From: Sanderia malayensis
Lineage: Eukaryota; Cnidaria; Scyphozoa; Semaeostomeae; Pelagiidae
DNA: 64,000 bases
Direction: 5' to 3'
Assembly: GCA_013076295.1 (NCBI GenBank)
Contig: RQOL01000699.1
Location: 5,766,001-5,830,000 of the forward strand
The notes below the pieces were generated by a model. That model was not told the DNA's origin and did no database searches. It was given only the letters and a program-made list of their open reading frames with translations. Both the position numbers and the translations under genes were made by a program. Below, one piece after another: positions 55,000 to 64,000 of this stretch (position 1 is the first letter of the stretch; each line of letters begins with the position of its first letter).

Positions 55000-56096
55000 A
55001 ATGAATGTTTTGTCATTACGAATTTTTGTCTTTCCTTTCAGGCATCAACACTTTGTATCCAGAATACATTATTATGCTATAACAGGGAATAAAACTAGTG
55101 TAAAATTGCAACAAACCATACAATTAAAAAATATTACAATTCAAAAGTTACGTATTACAAATTGGTTAAGCAATTCACGTTAATGGCTTGTAGTGGAGTA
55201 AAGAGTTAATTTATGTTTGCAGCACAGCAATAGTTGAAATGAAAATGAATAATTTTCAATTCAGGAGATGTTAATTCAATGGTGAAAAATTATTTGAAGG
55301 GTCACTTCTAATGTGTCCATACTTAAAAACGCTGAAAGGATTAGTGTATCTCGCTTTCAACTCAAAGAAACTCGTATGAATGCAATACAGCAATCCAAAA
55401 TCGAAATAAAACTGGTGAGAAATGAAAATTTTGTCTTGATGGCTAATTTTAATTGAACAAAAAACTATTAGTTCAGGGTATCCTCTTCAAAGGTTTGCCA
55501 TCATGTGATGCTATTGAAATGAAATGATGAACCTGCCACTTGTGTGCATCCTGCAAACGCAAGAATGCTCCTCTTACTCCCGTTTCATTGGTCTAGCATC
55601 AATATAAACCCTCCTTGCCTCGATCGGGGCCAAACACGTACGTTTTAACACTCTTGAGGTTGGTACACAGCAATGTCAGCCGATGTTATGGTTGGGGTGG
55701 TTTGGTTTACGAGAAAGGCTACCCAATGGCATCTGTTGACGTGTAATTGGTTACCAAGACACAAGGCTCATATATGGATAATGTTGCAGGACAGCAAGTA
55801 CTATCGCCTAAATCAAAAATGTGTATTTCCACTTTAGCTGTGTTGCGAACATAAATCAACTTTTTACTCCGCAACAAGTTAAAGCTATTGACGACTTTAA
55901 GCCATGCTTCATTAAGTTTTAATATCCTCCTCCATATCTTACTTCAATTCGCCATTTGCTTCCTGTATGCTCTGTTACATTTTAACACCTGTTTTGTTGT
56001 TTGCTATTGTAAAATAATAATGTCTGGATGCTGAATTGAAGCATCAGTTGAATTAAAGCAAATAACAAAAACAAGATGCAATAACACAAAGTAGCC
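55000..56096. other. Non-coding stretch
   Basis: No gene or repeat recognised in about 1.1 kb. Confidence 0.5.
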
Positions 56097-56200
56097 GGGC
56101 TCTAGGTCCTCGTCCTGGGTCCCTCTTTTTCTGGGTCGTAAGTCCTAGGTCCTGGGTTTCGCATAGGGTCCTGGGTCCTCTTTTTGTTGTATGCCCACAT
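56097..56200 (-). repeat. GGACCCAG-rich repeat, copy 2 (inverted)
   Basis: gggtcctgggtcct words followed by ctttttgttgtatgcccac; reverse complement of 54896-54999. Confidence 0.65.
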
Positions 56201-56411
56201 TTGTCAATTCTTCAACTTCGTGGCTTATATGCTAGTCGTGAAATTTAATCATAGCCTTCGTCTCCAGTTTCTCTCCTGGCTCCGTGTTCTCTGCACGTAA
56301 AATCAAGATGAAATGGCAAGGATAATTCGGAGAGGTTGAGACACGTAGCTTGCTGGAAATACGGACCAAATTCCTACACTATATACATAATGAACACAAT
56401 AATTTTCGAGC

Positions 56412-56614
56412 AATGTGGTTCGAATGATATATTTGACCCAGACGTTGTTTACTTGTCTTTATATTTACATTTAAAAACCATTACAGATTATAAGTCATCT
56501 ATTTTAATTCTTTATAAAGATTTTTAGAAATGTGTTATTTGCCAGTTCCAGTTCTAGTCTTTGTTCTAGTTGCTCATAGTGTATAGTGGTTATGTTCAGA
56601 ATAAAACGTGCTTG
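56412..56614 (+). repeat. Mosaic repeat A, copy 3
   Basis: Same orientation as 52705-52856 in its first part and inverted relative to 53625-53812. One phase reads SNDIFDPDVV. It ends gttcagaataaaacgtg, with an AATAAA, so it may derive from the 3' end of a transcript. Confidence 0.55.
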
Positions 56615-57389
56615 TACAGTTTAACAGCTGTGTAATGAAATTCTTGTCTGCTTTTATGAAGAACGCCATTTTCAAAATGAAGTCCTTGCAAAATCAGCAT
56701 TTTCAGGTACTTCCTTTTTATTGAAAGTCCTGCAGATGCCCCATTGTAATTCTAACACTTTTGAGTCACGAAAACTCATTTTATCGGGTCTTGTGGTCCA
56801 TTCCCTTTTTTTTCAAATTGATTTCAAGTCTCGTCCCATTTGCAATGTTACTGATTTGGAAGGATCCCTCGCGTCTCGGAGTCAGTGTGAGGAAAAAACA
56901 ACAAATCCAAAGCAATACATTCTTCGTTGCAGAAAAATCTGTTAACCCAAATAAAGAAGAACAAAGTATACAAAACGCTCCAGCCGCCCCGTTTTTCGAG
57001 AAATTGGGTTTCAGCAAAGTCTGAATGGTTTCGTGGATGAAAAACATCCAGGTTTAGTTGTTTAAGAGTCCTTTTCTCGACGTGGGTCCAACTAAATAAC
57101 CGTTTTGGATTATGAAGTATTGTTGAAGAGTCAGTTAAAATCTTTTACAAATTCAATAAAATTAATTTTTCCATATCAAATAACTATTGACAATGTCATT
57201 ATAGTTAACTATATATAGGGGTGTGTTTTATTTTGACAAGAGCGGACCCCCATAAGAAATGAGACGGAGGAAGAGACACAAGTAGCGAACAAATAAACGG
57301 GGATTCAAAGAACCATAAAAAGAGCAAAGATAATGCAGTTGAAAATAACAAAGAGTAAAGATGCTTATGTTTAGATGAACGTTAATGTT
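56615..57389. other. Non-coding stretch
   Basis: Short frames only, no recognised domain or repeat. Confidence 0.45.
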
Positions 57390-57945
57390 TGACCTCGCGC
57401 CAGTCTTTCTAGTGGTATTAATGTTAAGCATAGCATTGTAATACAGTGTACATTAGCTATATCCCCAGAAATGTTATTTTATTTATTTCACAAGAATCAT
57501 CTCAACAGTTTGCCGAAAATCATTTATTTCGAACAACTTTCTAACGTAATCACCTGATTGAAATCAGGCAGCTTCATTTTCTTTTCAAGCTGTCAATTCA
57601 ATTTTAGCAGACGTCTTTTGCAAGGTAGCAACATAAAACATCTTAAGTAAATGTCTCAGAAGAAACCATCTTTTATAATTTTTATATGGTGTACTCACAT
57701 CAACGAAGCTCAGATGCTTGCCACTTTGCTTGCAAGAAAAGTCCCTTCAAAGTCAACAATTTACCACAATTCGCATCAAAGTTCAAGAAGAAGTGTGAAC
57801 CAAAAGTATTACGTTGCAATAATAAGGCATTTGTCAATCATAAGTAACGGGTAACTTCAACTGGAAAAATGGTGGCACATGTCATGTTTGTGGTTCTGAA
57901 GCACAAACAAATCTGGCCAGTATCATGTCAGAACTTATTTGGAGT
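57390..57945 (+). repeat. Direct duplication with cysteine-containing module, copy 1
   Basis: About 0.55 kb resembling 59100-59760 in the same orientation. One phase contains NWKNGGTCHVCGSEAQTNLA and ends with a stop near 58005. It looks like an exon of an unknown gene, followed by divergence. Upstream a second phase has EAQMLATLLARKVPSKS. Not recognised as a known domain. Confidence 0.5.
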
Positions 57946-59099
57946 GAAATGGAACCAATGAATCAAGTGTCTAGACAACAAAAGTATAATACTAGTCCCA
58001 CAATATAGAAGTATAATACCGTGAAACTTGATGAAAATAATAAGTATTTTTTTAAATTTTTTACTTTAATTTTTGTTTTGTTTTCTTCTTTCGCGAAAAG
58101 GAGGGTTATGTACTAATGTAACCATTGAATAAGAAATTCTAAAAGATAAGAGAACCCTACAAATACAAAATGAATGGCTTAATGTGCAAAACTAAAACAG
58201 AAAATCGAAGATGAACCACATGAAACAACTTGGGTTAAAGCCATAGAAAAATGTGTACAACATTCTTGAGCAAAAAGTCGACCTATGTGGCCAGAGAGGA
58301 CCTGCTTAAACACCGCTAAAAGTACGAAATAAACAATCCAAATTATGTTAGAAAATCTTGCGACACGGTCCAACTATGGAGACATATTGCGAAGGCAAAG
58401 TAAGAAATAGGAGAACCAAAGTCACGTAAATTTCCTATCGCAAAAGGGTGAAAAGAGATCAATGCGGGTTGATGCGACCCGACCCGGGCAAATGAAGCTG
58501 ACGACATCATTAACAGCAGTAAACCTCGAACCAGCACACAGGCTAGGAAATTGCAAGGGCTCTAAAGTCTCGGTCAGCAACACTTTTCACCAGGTTAAGT
58601 TAATGAGGTTAGATATATAGATCAAGTACATACAGCTAAAAGATCTTGAAAATATAGCAAGAGAAACGGCCGCACGGCTCAGCCGCATCTGTGAAACACA
58701 AATGACATATTCATGATTTTATATGTGGGTAGATTAAATTGGATTTTTAGTTCTTTTTTTCATACTTTTTTTATTAAATTCAAAGCATAAGTCAGTTTTA
58801 GTTTTTAACCCCTGCTTTAGTACTTTATTGCGGGCAGCATATTGAGCAAATTAATTTTGTTATAATGTCGCAAGAGCTAAAAGGTAACTGGGGATATAAG
58901 TAAGGTGGAGAGTTAGTTAACAATCAATTTGCCAAAGAAGCAATCATTGGACCCATTAAATGAGTTTCAACTCAGATTGGATGTGGCTTCAAATTATTGA
59001 AACTTGCAATCTTGTTGAGAAAATTATCCAACGTTAGATAAAGGTCACGGTTTCACTCAGATCGAAGGCCAAAGAACTTAGGAGGTTGGGCTCAAAGCT
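57946..59099. other. Non-coding stretch
   Basis: Apart from the tail of the previous module (to about 58010), nothing recognised. Confidence 0.45.
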
Positions 59100-59760
59100 T
59101 GCCAGACATTCTGGTATCGTACAGACATTAAGTATAGCAACGTAATAGAGCATTTATGCATTAGCTTAGCTATACCATAAATATAGTTACTTTCATTTAA
59201 CAGGAATCATTTCAACATTTGCTCAGAAACTTTTGTCTCCAAATATTTTTTCAAGATGATCAACTGACTTTATTCAGACTGTAATTTTATTTTCCATACA
59301 ATAATCAATTGATTTCAGCAGACATCTTTCCAAGGCATGTGATACATTGTCAGCTGAATGTTTCAGAAAAAACCATTTTAAATAAATTTTCTAGTTACGA
59401 TTAAGAATTAATTTTTTCTTGGCCCAGCCAATGGTGTTAAAAATTGATTTAATGCAAATTACTGACTTCAGTAAATCATTTACTCACATCAATCAAACTC
59501 AGGTGCTTGCCACTTTGCTTGCGAAAAATGTTCCTTCAACATCAATAAGGCACCACTTCTCACATGAAGGTTCAAGAACAAGTGTGAACAAAAAACATAG
59601 CGTTGTAATAATAGATCACTTGTCTTGCATAAAAGACACAGGTAACTTTGAATAGAAAAATGGCGACCCATGTCATGTTTGTGAGTGTGAAGCACAAACA
59701 TATGTTGCCTGTGTCATGTCAACGATTACTGGTGAAATCGGAGCCAATGAACCAATGACT
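59100..59760 (+). repeat. Direct duplication with cysteine-containing module, copy 2
   Basis: Partner of 57390-57945. The phase with TQVLATLLAKNVPSTS runs through DTGNFE, then a TAG where copy 1 has TGG (W), then KNGDPCHVCECEAQTYVACV. So the two parts were once one open frame and this copy has a nonsense change. An extra segment (about 59380-59470) is absent from copy 1. Confidence 0.55.
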
Positions 59761-59971
59761 AATTCATATCTTAATTACGTGATTGCATATTTTAATTACA
59801 ACTATATACTAGTTTGCAACTTAATCCTCTTACGTCAACAATGTCTGAGCAAGAAATTGATACCTTCAAAGAAAAAGCTCTCAACGTTCTCTAAAGTGTT
59901 TGCATCCCAACGGTCAAATCGATATGGAAGTTACTTCCAAGTAAGACATTAATCAAAACAAGGCCTATTAT

Positions 59972-60312
59972 TGTAACGTTTGGGGACCAGAGAAGTCAAT
60001 AAGAAAGCCAACGTATTTAAGCTCTTTATTCTTCAATTACCAAATCACATCTGAGGATCTTGCAACTAAACTTGATTATAATGAATGCATATGTGGTGGA
60101 ATGAGACAAAAAAAGCAGTTCAATTATTCCAGCCTAGTATGATATTATTTCCAACTCTTGAAAACAACAGCAATTTCCACAAGTACGCAAAACAACAACT
60201 GACTAAAGACATCTTACTGCTCTCTAACAAAAATGGAACCCCAAAAACGATCAACCAAGAAACGTTGATCTTACAACAACCGGGGACAAGGGTTAACGGT
60301 GACCTCTTGACA
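59972..60312 (-). repeat. LTR of a decayed gypsy element (gypsy-3)
   Basis: 341 bp; on the minus strand TGTCAAGAGGTCACC...AACGTTACA, with an AATAAA (about 60027) near its end. Directly upstream in element direction is a purine tract (aagaggagggcgg, from 60325 to 60313). I find no second copy in the window, so the 5' part of the element is lost or truncated. Confidence 0.7.
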
Positions 60313-60368
60313 CCGCCCTCCTCTTAAATATACTTATATAAACGAGTCTATAATAAAAAATTAAGCGT

Positions 60369-60767
60369 TCAGTCAAATGGGACCAGGTTACCGTAGTAAT
60401 TGGGTGCCGTACGATTTCTGCAACTTTTTCGTGGCCGATTTTCATCAAGATCTCCATGGTGTTGCTGGTTTTCTTCCCGTATAAGCAGGCAGTTACGCTG
60501 GGGTTGAGCAAGAAAAAATTCACAATGGTCCGAATCGTCCTCTGAAGAGGCGTCTTCTTCCTGTTGCTGTCGCGACTTGGGTTTCTCGATAAGATGGTAA
60601 GCTTTTAAACTGTTTAAATGTACTACAGTTTTTTTTCCAGTATGTTGACTTTTTAGGAATTGTGCTCCTAATATAAAGAGGCCTGCGTGTGTGTCTTCTC
60701 CTCTATCTCCAGAGACTATCCAACGAACGCTGCTTTCTATGTTGTGTGTTTTACGTGCAAGGTGCAC
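60369..60767 (-). pseudogene. Gypsy-3 Pol C-terminal tail
   Basis: 132 codons, with KKTVVHLNSLKAYH (the typical end of a gypsy integrase, V.H.N.LK.Y) and NRPRKSCRNRTAPNYYGN (the common RRS.RNR..P..YG ending). It is separated from the integrase core by decayed sequence. Confidence 0.65.
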
Positions 60768-61413
60768 GGAGCCAGAGAGAAACGATACAGTGTGTTGATT
60801 TTAAATGACTGACTCTGATTGACTAATTACAACAATTTAGACGTATTTATATTACTTGAAAAATCATGATGACGAAGCAAAAAGTGTTTCTAGAAGGATG
60901 AGAGTGACGATGCATGAAATAGAGGAAGTGATCGAGAAGAGGGCAAAATGAAAGAAATCTAAAAATACCTAATTTCACTACAACTTCTTATTCGATAATC
61001 AGAGTCAAAGCATTTTACGACTTGACATGGACCAGTAAACTTTGAGTCACATCCACATGCTCAGAAATGCGAAATCAGAGGGGTATGAACACAATGAAAG
61101 GTTTTGTGCATCATACTCTTCTTGTTGTTTCTGCTAAGATTGCTTAATAGCCGGTAAAGCCACTTGCTTAAGATTTGTTAATCGATTGCAAAGTTCACGT
61201 AAGTATAATGCGCTACCGGCATGCGATGCGATCAGTCTTCTTGAAAGTTATTCTGCTTCGCTATCGAAGATGGTATTGTAGGCAGTCTTCGGGTAACAGT
61301 TGAAACGGTGAAATAATAGTTGAGGCATGTTTTGTTACTCTTAGAGCTTGTAGTGCACTAAATAAGTCAACATCAAAATTATGCTCATCTTTATCGGCTC
61401 ACATACATAACAG
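60768..61413. other. Decayed interior of gypsy-3
   Basis: Lies between the Pol tail and the integrase core in element order. No continuous frame; probably the degenerate integrase C-terminal domain plus unrelated bases. Confidence 0.4.
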
Positions 61414-61681
61414 AGACTTCAAAGCATTCGAACGTTCTGTTAACCCATCACATTGGGGATGAGGCGCCGTAGTTGTACAATGTTCCATACCAAATTGAGC
61501 ACATACCTCTATGAATAAGCGAGAAATAAAATTAGAACCTTTGTCTCTCTGGATAATTGATAAAACACTATTCAGTGAACACAGATCTTCAATAAATCTA
61601 CTGACTGTTTCTGCCTTCTGACCAGGGATAGTGTATGCTTCGACATATTTCGTGAAATAGTCAATATTGATAATAGTGAGG
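61414..61681 (-). pseudogene. Gypsy-3 integrase core fragment
   Basis: One minus-strand phase is open and gives IDYFTKYVEAYTIPGQKAET, then RDKGSNFISRLFIEVCAQFG and APHPQCDGLTERSN. The D, D, E positions of the integrase core are all visible. The sequence ends abruptly against the tandem array at about 61735. Confidence 0.8.
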
Positions 61682-61734
61682 TTGATAAGCCGAGAAATCG
61701 TACAAATTGTGATAAAAGCATGAAAATTTGTGAA

Positions 61735-62335
61735 TCTACCAAGTTTGATATGCTTAACAAGATAGGATATAGACCCCTTCTGAAATATGCCCCCTTGTGC
61801 TATTTTTAGCTCAGCGTATTTGTACCCAGTCCTCCATTGACGCTACTGAGAAATCTCGCTCTGTTTCATGATAAAGGCAATGAAACTTGGTAATCTTACA
61901 TAATTTGTTGTGCCAAATGAGATAAAAGTAATTACCCCAACGTAAAAACAACCCTTGTGCTATTTTTAGACTAGGGTAGTCGTAGCCAGTCCCCCAGAAC
62001 ATCCTGTTACGGTATCTTATTAAGACGCAACTATACAGCCAAGAAACTTGGCAAACCTACATAATTTGACATGCTTAACAAGATAGAAGTATTTACCCCA
62101 AAGTAGAAACAATCCTTATGCTATTTTTAGACTGGGGTAGTCGCACCCAGTTCCCTAAAACCTCCTGTTACGGTAAAGACGCAACTATACAGCCATTCTT
62201 GATCTACAATTTACAACTCGGTAATTTAACATGCCAACAAAATTAAAGTGTATCCCAACGTACAAGGGACATTTGTACCATTTTTAAACTGAGGCAAGTT
62301 GTATCAACCCCTCGAAACAAGCTGTTATGGATCTT
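61735..62335. repeat. Tandem array, period about 160 bp, four diverged units
   Basis: Landmark tgctatttttag recurs at 61798, 61958 and 62119, and a diverged taccatttttaaac at 62276. Other shared words are acttggtaa, acatgcttaacaagatag and ctgttacggtatcttatta. Units are diverged and the fourth is the weakest. Possibly a decaying satellite. Confidence 0.75.
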
Positions 62336-62591
62336 ATCGAAGGCATGCTAAGAGGGATGAAAGTTGTACCTGTCGTCTGATATCTATTCATTCACCTCTA
62401 CCTCACATTCTCCAATACAGCTACAAAGCTCTGTACACGGCAGATCAGCTCGTTTGCATTGGCATCTTCCAGACGAAAATCCTTTTTTGCATTTGCAGTG
62501 CCTTAATTCGCGGAGTACTTTTGAAACTTCCTCTATTGTTGTCCAGCGAGGTGAAAACTTTCCGTCGATTTTTTTCCACCCCAAAATGTAG

Positions 62592-62855
62592 CTTGCACCT
62601 TTTCACAGCTTTGCCCTCAGACGTACCTAAAAATTAATTTTTTCTTTCAATAAGGGAAGGGAACAAAAAATACCCCCATTTACATGCAGCTAACATTTGT
62701 TCATTGCGTTGTGGATTGCAAAAGTTTTATTTACAAAGTTGTCAAACAAAAACGGATCCGGATCGCTATTCATTTGCACAGCACTACAGCACCATTTTTC
62801 TGACTTTTCCTGCAAGTAAATATAAAGTGAAAACGATAAAAAAATAGTCGCTTAC
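62592..62855 (-). other. GT-AG intron in the third family copy
   Basis: Donor ccgg/GTAAGC and acceptor gcaag/C on the minus strand. Joining gives QAG/Y in phase, the expected family sequence. 264 bp. Confidence 0.7.
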
Positions 62856-63114
62856 CCGGCTTGATATGCAGCTCTCAACGAGTACTGATGCAAGGCATCC
62901 TTGGTCGGCGGTATGACGTCAATTGGTCTGGACTTTTCGTAAAGAGATGTCTTCTACAATCGTTCACATGTGTCCAAGAGCTTGATCGGTTATACATTAG
63001 GATCACAAAGCATTGTAGCTGTGTCAGATCACCTTCACTGATGGTTTCTGGGCTATCGGAGAGTCTCTGTAAAGTTTCCGTGACACCAGGGTATGCTTTC
63101 CAACACTGCCATGC

Positions 63115-63204
63115 ACATAGGCGCCGACTACGTGGGGGCTTGGGGGCTCAAGCCCCCTCTGGAAATTTCTCTGGGGGGGCTCAGCCCCCCTCGGCTTATC
63201 AACT
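63115..63204. mobile_element. 90-bp GC-rich miniature insertion in the third family copy
   Basis: Interrupts the coding sequence between GKGK and AWQCWKAYPGV. It contains ggggggctgagcccccc-like and gggggctcaagccccc palindromes, and starts near ggcgccgactacg. No clear target duplication. A SINE- or MITE-like family is likely. Confidence 0.6.
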
Positions 63205-64000
63205 TGTTTTTCCCTTTCCTGCAAAGGATGACACCGTGTCGCAACCGGTAAACGCATGCTAATAAAGTAATGCAGAGCATTTTTCTTCTCCCAGTGCTTC
63301 CACTATTCTGTGAATAGGAATCCATCTTCTATTTTCTCCTGCCCTTAACTCTATCCAATGCTCATCCAATGCAAGAAAAGTGAACTTTGCGATTACGATG
63401 ATAACGACATCAGTGTCAACGGTCTTTATTAAGACTTTCGAATTTCCCTCTTGAGAACAATGCTTCACATGCAGAAAAAGCCTGGTGTCAGCTTCCTCAT
63501 TGTTGCACGACTGAGGTCATCAACTATGCCATCAAAGCCATTGGTAAGAACCTCGTCCATGATAGTGCTGACAATGATCTTCTCAGGGACGTTTTATTTT
63601 ACCACGGACATAGAAAGTATTTTAAAAGTTCGGACTTATTTGCATCAACTCTTAAAAAGTTTTTCAAATTCTTTGGTATTGGTGTTTTTGCTGTCACCTT
63701 AATACGGGACCCCGTTCCCCGCTTCTCTCGAGCTCCTTCTTTTATGCTGCTTTCACGGTAGACATCAAAAACCAAATCTAGGCGTCTAAGATCTCTATTA
63801 GCAAGAATCGTTTTAAAAAATGACGCCATTTCGTTATCTTCATAATCTTGAAAATTTCTTGAACTCAGAGGCGATACCATATGAACTATGGCTGCACCAT
63901 CTAGCAAAACTGCCGTAATGTCTGATGGTCTCTCTGTCTGTGCAATAATGTACTCGTCAAAGATTTTTAAACGGTCTGATTTTGCAGTTTACCTCAGTTT

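Larger units (their letters stand above)
62384..64000 (-). pseudogene. Third zinc-binding/PIN-like family copy, partial (runs off window)
   Basis: Minus strand; the 5' part lies beyond 64000. In translation order: LLDGAAIVHMVSPLSS, EKRGTGSRIKV, KNFLRVDANKSELLKYF; NNEEADTRLFLHVKHCS; LIKTVDTDVVIIVIAKF; HAFTGCDTVSSFAGKGK; a 90-bp insertion; VTETLQRLSDSPETISEGDL; PPTKDALHQYSLRAAYQAG; a GT-AG intron (62592-62855); YILGWKKIDGKFSPRWTT and a cysteine-rich tail (HCKCKKGFSSGRCQCKRADL ...CSC). Lesions: TAG just before HAFTGCD (about 63257), a frameshift near 62935 and the insertion. It belongs to a different subfamily (GCDTVS) from the 24-42 kb copy (GNDYVS). Confidence 0.8.

Noticed and set aside
1..64000. 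tRNA or rRNA genes
   Set aside because: I saw no convincing A/B-box pair or rRNA-like block by eye; a covariance search would be needed to exclude small RNAs.

Overview
The window is eukaryotic repeat-rich DNA with few host genes. Its content (BEL/Pao and Ty3/gypsy retrotransposons, a PHD-containing LINE, a Helitron, hAT-, MULE- and pogo-type miniature elements, and three copies of a large zinc-binding protein family that I know mainly from corals and anemones) points to a cnidarian, probably an anthozoan. That assignment is an inference; no marker gene proves it.

Layout. 1-4.0 kb: AT-rich spacer, then a decayed LINE (RNase H1-like and PHD modules, YADD reverse transcriptase) split by a 446-bp MULE-type MITE. 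4.67-10.8 kb: a complete BEL/Pao element on the minus strand with identical 224-bp LTRs, a 5-bp target duplication and one open 1861-codon gag-pol frame. 10.8-16.1 kb: mostly non-coding, with weak exon candidates and an hAT MITE. 16.12-18.06 kb and 44.35-46.28 kb: two arms of about 1.93 kb in inverted orientation, 26.3 kb apart. A second, inner inverted pair (22.64-23.11 and 42.70-43.17 kb) lies inside them.

Between the inner arms lies one broken gene (24.1-42.6 kb, plus strand). It was cut three times: by a 7.36-kb Ty3/gypsy element (TSD taaa), a 5.28-kb Ty3/gypsy element (TSD cttg) and a 1.39-kb Helitron (A/T target, TC...CTAG). At the second and third sites the flanking reading frame joins cleanly when the insert is ignored, and the gene still has a GT-AG intron. 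Two relatives lie on the minus strand at 46.6-47.1 kb (C-terminal fragment) and 62.4-64.0 kb (runs off the window). Conserved acidic motifs in this family resemble those of PIN/XPG-type nucleases, so its nuclease role is a hypothesis. hAT-type transposase fragments flank the inner arms.

The first gypsy element is the most informative retroelement. Gag and the next frame overlap at a textbook -1 frameshift signal (GGGAAAC in the correct phase, 9-nt spacer, perfect 7-bp stem), and a MYND zinc finger sits between the shift site and the protease.

48.36-51.88 kb on the minus strand holds the only long intact non-transposon frame: an intronless 1173-codon gene for a predicted secreted protein of unknown function. 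52.2-62.3 kb is a mosaic of inverted and direct duplications, a decayed minus-strand gypsy remnant with one LTR, and a tandem array with a period of about 160 bp.
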